DNA of 36,104 nucleotides, taken from Polyangiaceae bacterium (GTDB lineage Bacteria > Myxococcota_A > Polyangia > Polyangiales > Polyangiaceae). This document shows, in pieces, positions 31,602 to 36,104 of this stretch. Made by a program: the position numbers and the translations under genes. The stretch's first letter is position 1. The number at the start of each line of letters is the position of its first letter. Location of the stretch: NCBI GenBank assembly GCA_020633205.1, contig JACKEB010000030.1, positions 1 to 36,104 on the forward strand. Direction: 5' to 3'. The notes under the pieces were generated by a model. It was not told where the DNA came from. It made no database searches and saw nothing but the letters and a program-made list of their open reading frames with translations.

Positions 31602-32246
31602 TCAGTGGGCGGCGGGCAGCGTGTGGGCAATCACCAGCATCGCGGCGAAGTAGAGAGGTGTGCCCCAAAGCCGGTTCACGAAGCTCGAGTGGACGAAACG
31701 CTCGCGCGCCACCGCGAGATCCGAGAAGTAGAACATCCCCGCGCCCACGTAGACACCCCACGGCGCCGCGTGCGCGGCAGCAAACGCCGTCGCGACCATG
31801 CTCGTGATCACGACGACATACGCCACCACGGCTGCGCGCAAGTTCCCGGCGTGAGGCAAGAGCCAGCGCAGCACAAAATTTGCGGGCAGGAGCAGCAGCG
31901 CGAAGGCAGCGACAGCTACCCCCTTCGCGACGCCGAGCTGCAAGAAGGCCACCACGAACGCCACATGACCCAGGAGGAAGCTCAATATCCCTGCGGCAAA
32001 GGCGGCGCGCCGCTTGGGGATCAGCAGCACATCGCCCCCCATGCACAGGCAGAGCCCGATCACCAAGGGGAGGTCATACGGGCTCTGGTAGGTCGCACGG
32101 GACAGGCCAAGCAAGACGAAACCCAAGGCCGCGAGTGGCTTCGTCAACCAGCTACCCAGCTGGCTCTTGTGACGTTCAGCGACCAGCAGCCCAAGGGAGC
32201 CTGCCGCCGTCATCCCGATCCACACGCTTTCCGGAATTTCCGACAT
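31602..32246 (-). CDS. YhhN/TMEM86-family protein, probable lysoplasmalogenase
   Basis: A 214-residue, seven- to eight-helix membrane protein. Family motifs: TKPLAALGFVLLG, CMGGDVLLIPK, LLGHVAFVVAF and a late GAGMFYFSDLAVAR. YhhN/TMEM86 enzymes hydrolyse the vinyl-ether bond of lysoplasmalogens to an aldehyde and a glycerophospho-base. Myxobacteria are among the few aerobic bacteria that make plasmalogens, so the function fits the probable host. ATG 32246 is the natural start. The DUF962 gene follows on the same strand after 81 bases with its own promoter. Confidence 0.82.
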   Translation of the reverse strand: MSEIPESVWIGMTAAGSLGLLVAERHKSQLGSWLTKPLAALGFVLLGLSRATYQSPYDLPLVIGLCLCMGGDVLLIPKRRAAFAAGILSFLLGHVAFVVAFLQLGVAKGVAVAAFALLLLPANFVLRWLLPHAGNLRAAVVAYVVVITSMVATAFAAAHAAPWGVYVGAGMFYFSDLAVARERFVHSSFVNRLWGTPLYFAAMLVIAHTLPAAH

Positions 32247-32370
32247 ATCAACTCAAGAATGGGTTTGGGGCTCGCTCGCGCAAAGCCCTTGCATCGCGCA
32301 CTGCTTGCGCCCATAGATCCGGTTGCGGCCGTTCTTGGGGCGCATAGTTGAGTAACTTAGTCGGCTATCC

Positions 32371-32598
32371 ATGGCTTACGAATCCCGCGCCCGGAGCATC
32401 GTCAAAGCGCTGTCTTGGAGAGTGTTCGCAACGCTCATCACGACCGGGGTCGTCTACTTCATGACCGGCAAGTTGGACAACGCCCTGCAAATTGGGCTGC
32501 TGGACACCTTCGCGAAGCTCGGTCTCTACTTCGGCCACGAACGCATGTGGGAGCGCATCCGCTTCGGCCGCGTGCGCTACACCGACTATCAGATCTGA
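32371..32598 (+). CDS. DUF2061 membrane protein
   Basis: A 75-residue protein that fits DUF2061 end to end: RSIVKALSWRVFATLITTGVVYFMTG, then ALQIGLLDTFAKLGLYFGHERMWERIRFGR. Two short membrane segments flank the signature. Members are common next to sulfate-assimilation or envelope genes, but the function is unknown. It converges on the next gene with 5 bases between stops. Confidence 0.88.
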   Translation: MAYESRARSIVKALSWRVFATLITTGVVYFMTGKLDNALQIGLLDTFAKLGLYFGHERMWERIRFGRVRYTDYQI

Positions 32599-32603
32599 AC
32601 CAA

Positions 32604-33410
32604 TCAAGCGCCGAGGTGCTCGGCCGCCAGCGCCGAGAGCACAGGCAGCTGCAAGCCGAGTTCGGCCGCCTGCTGTGCGGCGCGCCCGAGCCGCTCCTCG
32701 GCGGTTCGCCCGCGGGCTCCGTGGGTTGGATCCGCGGCGATCGCCCTCTCGAGCGAGCCGAGCAGCTCGGCACGGTCCAGTTTGCGTCCAAGCAAACCGG
32801 CCTGCAGCGTGATCAGCTCGTCCGCCAGTGGTCCCATCAGGTCTTGGTGGTCGCGCCAAAGCTCGCCGGCGCTGCAGGGATATGCAAGGCCCCCCAAGTT
32901 CAGCGCGAGAATGTAGAGATTCTTCAGCACCAGCTCGAAGTCCCTTTGCGCCTCTGATTCCGCGATGAAATAGGGCAGCGACTGCTGACCCATAGATTCC
33001 GCGAGGATATTCGCCTGCGGTCCGTGAAGCACGCTTGGACGGATGCTGTGGATCAACTTCCCCGGCTTCTTCTCGAACCACACCACGGCGACGTTGGGGT
33101 CCACCTCCGCGCCGTAGGCGCCGCGCCACGTTCGCGGTAAGAGCTCGTTTTGCACCAGAGCCGCGCGCTCACGATATGCCGGGGGCAGCGCCTCGAGCAG
33201 CGCAGGCAAGGCTGCTTCACCGACCGCGACCAATACCACTGCGGGTCGGGGGATATCCGCGCTCACCTCTTCGAGGCTCACGCTGCGAGTGATCGGTACG
33301 ACAGCCCTGCCCGCTTTGAGCCAGCCCTCCGCAAACACCGCTCCGAGCTGACCCAGCCCCACCACGACTGCGCTCGTCGCGACGGTCCCATCCTGTTTCG
33401 AACGTGACAT
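32604..33410 (-). CDS. Rossmann-fold NAD(P)-binding protein, ketopantoate-reductase-like
   Basis: A 268-residue protein. The dinucleotide-binding VVVGLGQLGAVFAEGW lies at about 15-30. A beta-alpha-beta core runs to about 120 (PAVVLVAVGEAALPALLEAL), and a helical C-terminal domain follows (FELVLKNLYILALNLGGLAYPCSAGELWRDH). This two-domain order is that of ApbA/PanE and 6-phosphogluconate-dehydrogenase-like proteins, but the family's catalytic Lys is not obvious, so the reaction is undetermined. ATG 33410 has TGGAG 4 bases upstream. Overall a single-gene unit. Confidence 0.7.
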   Translation of the reverse strand: MSRSKQDGTVATSAVVVGLGQLGAVFAEGWLKAGRAVVPITRSVSLEEVSADIPRPAVVLVAVGEAALPALLEALPPAYRERAALVQNELLPRTWRGAYGAEVDPNVAVVWFEKKPGKLIHSIRPSVLHGPQANILAESMGQQSLPYFIAESEAQRDFELVLKNLYILALNLGGLAYPCSAGELWRDHQDLMGPLADELITLQAGLLGRKLDRAELLGSLERAIAADPTHGARGRTAEERLGRAAQQAAELGLQLPVLSALAAEHLGA

Positions 33411-33567
33411 TTTTCTCCAGTGAGCGGCGCACGAGCCGGGAAAACTAGCGTGCTTTTCCCGAGCACCTCGTGCCTCGGTAGCGCGAAGTGCTCGAAACCA
33501 CTAGCTCCACGTCGAGGCACGTTGCCAATCGTCGCGCACTACCCTACCGCCCGCGGGAAAACGGCTC

Positions 33568-33573
33568 TACACC
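33568..33573 (+). promoter_or_regulatory. Candidate -10 of a leaderless promoter, redoxin gene
   Basis: TACACC ends 7 bases before ATG 33581; no Shine-Dalgarno is present. No good -35. Confidence 0.3.
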
Positions 33574-33580
33574 GAGCGGC

Positions 33581-34285
33581 ATGACGCGTTTTCTATCGGT
33601 TGCCGCTCTCATCGCGGTGTTCTCGGGCGTGGCCTGCAACGACAAGCAAGCTGAAGCTCCAGCCAAGGCCGAAGAGACGGCCACCACCAAAGCCGCAGCA
33701 AACGCTCCGGCGACGGACACCCCGAAGTCCGCGACAGCGACTGCCAAGGTTGGCGAAGCTGCCCCCGACTTCGAGCTGAAGGATCTAGACGGCAAAGCAG
33801 TGAAGCTGTCGGACTACAAGGGCAAGACCGTGGTGCTCGAGTGGTTCAACCCAGGCTGCCCCTTCGTCAAGGCTGCGCACACCAAGGGCTCCTTGGTGGA
33901 TACCGCGAAGAAGCAGACGGATAAGGGCATCGTGTGGCTCGCCATCAACTCTGGTGCCCCAGGGAAACAGGGTCATGGCGTCGAAGCCAACAAGAATGGC
34001 ACGACGGAGTTCGCGATGAAGCACCCCGTGCTGCTCGACGAAGACGGCAAGGTCGGCAAGGCGTACGGCGCCAAGCACACACCTGAGATGTACGTGATCG
34101 ACAAGGAAGGCAAGCTCGTCTACGCGGGCGCCATCGACAACTCCCCCGACGGCGAGGGTGGCTCGCCCAAGGACGGCAAGTTGATCAACTACGTGGATGA
34201 AGCGCTGAGCGACATTGAAGCCGGGAAGCCTGTCCGCACCCCGACCACGGAGGCCTATGGCTGCTCCGTGAAGTACTCGAGCTGA
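33581..34285 (+). CDS. Redoxin-domain lipoprotein (thioredoxin/peroxiredoxin-like)
   Basis: A 234-residue lipoprotein, lipobox FSGVAC (Cys19). An Ala/Lys/Glu/Thr-rich linker runs to about residue 55. The AhpC/TSA-type redoxin domain follows: GEAAPDFELKDLDGKAVKLSDYKGK, then VVLEWFNPGCPFVKAAH with one Cys at the thiol position (not CxxC), and a C-terminal YGCSVKY Cys which may be the resolving residue. It probably reduces thiols or peroxides at the membrane surface. The start MTRFLSVA (33581) is fixed by the signal peptide; TACACC lies 7 bases before ATG. A strong terminator follows. Confidence 0.88.
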   Translation: MTRFLSVAALIAVFSGVACNDKQAEAPAKAEETATTKAAANAPATDTPKSATATAKVGEAAPDFELKDLDGKAVKLSDYKGKTVVLEWFNPGCPFVKAAHTKGSLVDTAKKQTDKGIVWLAINSGAPGKQGHGVEANKNGTTEFAMKHPVLLDEDGKVGKAYGAKHTPEMYVIDKEGKLVYAGAIDNSPDGEGGSPKDGKLINYVDEALSDIEAGKPVRTPTTEAYGCSVKYSS

Positions 34286-34292
34286 TCGGATT

Positions 34293-34328
34293 CGCCGCTA
34301 GCTCTCATCTCGCCGCTAGCTCTCATCT
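34293..34328. repeat. 18-bp tandem duplication at the phosphoesterase stop codon
   Basis: CGCCGCTAGCTCTCATCT at 34293-34310 and again at 34311-34328, with a third partial CGCCGC. On the minus strand each copy ends the frame as RRDES-stop, so the duplication gave a second, in-frame copy of the C-terminus beyond the stop. Confidence 0.9.
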
Positions 34329-35242
34329 CGCCGCAGGCGCCGCTCGCGCTTGCGGCGTTTTTTATGTACCGCGCTCACCCGCGACTCCTGCTTCCGCACG
34401 GAAGGAGCTCTCCCGGGATGCGGATCCTGCTCGTCGTGGTGCTCAGCGACATCGGAAGCGTCCTTCCCCAGCTCGAAGAGCGCTAGCTCCGGGCGCCCAC
34501 GCTCACCCAACCGAAGACCGAACACTGATGCTCCGATGCCTGCGCTGACATAGACGGCGCCTTCAGCCTTCTCCGCCTGACGACACCCATACAAGCCATG
34601 GACGTAGCGGTGACCGCCCATCCTGCCGAGGGTCCACTTGTGCAGATCGCCAACCGTGATTTGACCTGAGTGGGTGTGCCCGGACAGAACCAGGGACACG
34701 CCGTGGGGCCACAGTTTGTCGGCCTCCTCAGCAATGTGGCTCAGGCCGAGGGTAGGTAAGGTTGGGTCCATCTTCGCGAGCGCACGCTGTGCGTTGGCGT
34801 GGCCAGTGTACGCGTCATCCAATCCGACGAGCTGCAAGCGCTGCTCCCCCACGTCGTAGACAGTGGTGTCGTTCGAGAGCACCTGCACTCCCGCGCGCTC
34901 CAACGCACCACGCACCTGACGCGCACCAGCCCAATGGTCGTGGTTGCCGAGCACCGCGACCTTGGGAGCATCGATAGAGCCAACCACTTCGCTCAGCAGT
35001 CCGAGGTAGTCGAGGCTGTGAGCGACGTAGTCCCCGGTCAGCACGACGAGATCCGGCGCGTGGTCGTTCGTGAGCTGCGCGGCCGCCCACTGCAGGTCGT
35101 CGCTCGTCACGCGACCAAAGTGTTGGTCCGTCAGGTGAGCGATCCTGAGCGGCTGCGAGAGCTGCGACTTCAGCGCCGCCGTCCCGGCGAACTGTCGCAC
35201 GGCGATGCGGTCTTTGGGATCTCGCTTACTGAGGATTGGCAT
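34316..35242 (-). CDS. Cytoplasmic or membrane-associated metallophosphoesterase (YkuE/LpxG-like)
   Basis: A 308-residue protein with the complete set of phosphoesterase motifs: LTDQHFG (D39, H41), LTGDYV (D71), LGNHDHW (N100-H101-D102), a central LSHIAEEAD and LSGHTHSGQ. The order and GHTHSGQ match the YkuE/LpxG-like subfamily, often acting on UDP-diacylglucosamine or other phosphate esters. No signal peptide is evident in the basic N-terminus. The tail (about 270-308) is disordered and very basic (KKRRKRERRLRRDES); it is encoded by the opposing terminator and may anchor the protein to anionic membrane lipids or be incidental. Confidence 0.88.
   Translation of the reverse strand: MPILSKRDPKDRIAVRQFAGTAALKSQLSQPLRIAHLTDQHFGRVTSDDLQWAAAQLTNDHAPDLVVLTGDYVAHSLDYLGLLSEVVGSIDAPKVAVLGNHDHWAGARQVRGALERAGVQVLSNDTTVYDVGEQRLQLVGLDDAYTGHANAQRALAKMDPTLPTLGLSHIAEEADKLWPHGVSLVLSGHTHSGQITVGDLHKWTLGRMGGHRYVHGLYGCRQAEKAEGAVYVSAGIGASVFGLRLGERGRPELALFELGKDASDVAEHHDEQDPHPGRAPSVRKQESRVSAVHKKRRKRERRLRRDES
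34329..34363 (+). terminator. Intrinsic terminator of the redoxin gene
   Basis: Stem CGCCGCA / TGCGGCG (7 bp, extended by inner GCG/CGC pairs) followed by TTTTTT. It lies inside the coding sequence of the convergent metallophosphoesterase, 43 bases after the redoxin stop. Confidence 0.85.
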
Positions 35243-35803
35243 TAGCGTGGAGGTTGCGACACGACGCGAACTTAGAAACTACGAGTTTACTGCGAATAGT
35301 CAACTGGGGCAGACGCGCGGTTCGAGGAGCTTGAGGCCTGAGCACGTCCTGGCTCGGTGAGCCTCACCCACAGGTGCACACAGCCCGCTCCGTTAGTGAA
35401 TCGCGTGTTGGGCGATGCAAGTTCTTTGCCTTGGGGATACACACCTCGCTGGACGGCAAACGCCTCGATCACACCGACGCAGCGCCTTTGGCTACCCGCA
35501 CGTGGCAGCGGCGGGCCCCTGGTGAGCGGCAGGACAGAGACACCCGTGCGCCTCTGCCCCACGACGAGCGTCGCTTGCACGCTGGCGTTCGAGGAGGCGA
35601 GCCTCGGCTGACGCCAACCATAATGACACCACGTGCCACTTCCACGGGATCGGGGGTGAGGTGCGCTGGAGAGCTTCCGACGCCCGCCAACCCTCTCCGT
35701 GTGGTCTGGGCACCGCGATTTCCGCTCGTTTCAAGAGCACGGAGGCTGAAACGACGGGCCTTTGTGCTCGCCAAGTGGGGCCGAGCGGCTACGCTCCCGC
35801 GCC
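35243..35803. other. Intergenic region before the acidic repeat gene
   Basis: 561 bases with several overlapping short ORFs, none family-like. A short inverted repeat GGCTC-ggt-GAGCC lies at about 35351-35363. The promoter of the acidic protein is probably at 35790-35795 (TACGCT, 8 bases before ATG). Nothing else is evident. Confidence 0.4.
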
Positions 35804-36104
35804 ATGTCGAAGGCCAAGCAGCAGCCTGCCAAGGGCAAGAGCCCGGGCAAATCCAAAGACTCAGACGAAAGCACCGAAAAGGCGGCTGACGCGGTCGAGA
35901 CGACGAAGGTCGAGGCATCTGAGGAAGAAGAGACCACGTCCGACGAGAGCGAAGACGACGAAGAGCCCTCAGACGAAGACGACGACAACTCGGCCAAAGC
36001 TGCTGCCGAGGTGTCTGACGAAGACGAGAAGTCTGACGACGACGAAGACGACGAAGACGAAGAGAAGTCTGACGACGACGAAGACGACGAAGACGACGAA
36101 GACG
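35804..36104 (+). CDS. Highly acidic Asp/Glu/Ser repeat protein (3' truncated)
   Basis: The frame from ATG 35804 remains open to the end of the window (100 codons). A basic beginning (SKAKQQPAKGKSPGKSKDS, residues 2-20) turns into an acidic, Ser-containing low-complexity region with clusters such as SDDDEDDEDEE. This is an intrinsically disordered protein that could be a nucleic-acid mimic, a metal/calcium binder, or a disordered extension of an enzyme lying outside the window. It has no Shine-Dalgarno sequence. The product cannot be named from what is visible. Confidence 0.75.
   Translation, partial: MSKAKQQPAKGKSPGKSKDSDESTEKAADAVETTKVEASEEEETTSDESEDDEEPSDEDDDNSAKAAAEVSDEDEKSDDDEDDEDEEKSDDDEDDEDDED
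36026..36094 (+). repeat. 36-bp period tandem repeat
   Basis: A 33-base segment encoding EKSDDDEDDED-type sequence occurs at 36026-36058 and is repeated exactly at 36062-36094, with a GAA codon between. The near-perfect DNA identity suggests recent expansion. Confidence 0.8.

Noticed and set aside
35374..35889. 171-codon plus-strand frame before the acidic protein
   Set aside because: Overlaps the well-defined start of the acidic repeat gene, has Arg-rich non-family composition and no credible translation signal.
1..36104. tRNA, rRNA, CRISPR arrays, insertion sequences and prophage genes
   Set aside because: No TTCGA-type tRNA arm with fitting acceptor stem, no regular spacer-repeat pattern, and no transposase or phage domain was seen on either strand.

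Overview
The window looks like a chromosomal segment of a myxobacterium, most likely from the Polyangiales/Sorangium-like branch (inference). It has uniformly high GC, strong GC3 codon bias that opens long antisense ORFs, and secreted lipoproteins with Gly/Ser/Ala-rich linkers and Cys-rich tails. It also has a membrane-anchored Ser/Thr kinase, PEGA and CBS proteins, and many stand-alone regulators. I see no rRNA, tRNA, CRISPR array, insertion sequence or phage gene. Most genes read as single-gene or two-gene units in alternating orientation.

Left end (1-3827): a four-gene plus-strand operon enters from outside the window. It holds a COG1964/Tes-like radical SAM enzyme (5'-truncated), a FabG-like SDR, a class III PLP aminotransferase and a second SDR. 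Junctions are overlapping or tight. The second SDR has lost every catalytic residue and the first lacks the catalytic Ser. The product of this pathway is not known to me, and it is the best candidate here for an undescribed biosynthetic system.

4000-10200: a YihY-type membrane protein, a bacterial GIDE-domain membrane protein, and a signalling pair made of a Ser/Thr kinase with N-terminal membrane anchor followed by a STAND-type ATPase regulator with a C-terminal winged helix. 10400-16550: cobyrinate a,c-diamide synthase coupled to a Cys-rich lipoprotein, a PEGA-domain protein, and a lipoprotein metallophosphoesterase. 16700-18500: a Fur-family regulator with an operator-like palindrome over its -35, an AAA_28 NTPase and a twin-CBS protein.

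18640-25260: a PAP2 phosphatase, a peptidylglycine-monooxygenase-like copper lipoprotein with all six copper ligands, an ArsR/SmtB zinc sensor cotranscribed with a CDF zinc exporter under a palindromic operator, a GNAT enzyme, a protein with two PARP-type zinc fingers, and a purple-acid-phosphatase-like lipoprotein. 25930-36104: an AraC regulator, a TetR regulator with a histone-H1-like tail, a hairpin-rich intergenic region, a PLP enzyme that appears to be a Tat-exported lipoprotein, a TerB-like protein, an unknown membrane protein, a DUF962/Mpo1-like protein, a lysoplasmalogenase-like YhhN, a DUF2061 protein, a Rossmann reductase, a redoxin lipoprotein, a third metallophosphoesterase, and the start of a highly acidic repeat protein.

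Several genes without a Shine-Dalgarno sequence carry a TAnnnT hexamer 6-8 bases before ATG (TAGACT, TAGAGT, TACACC or TACGCT). This is the spacing expected for leaderless transcription, so mRNAs starting at the AUG may be common in this organism.
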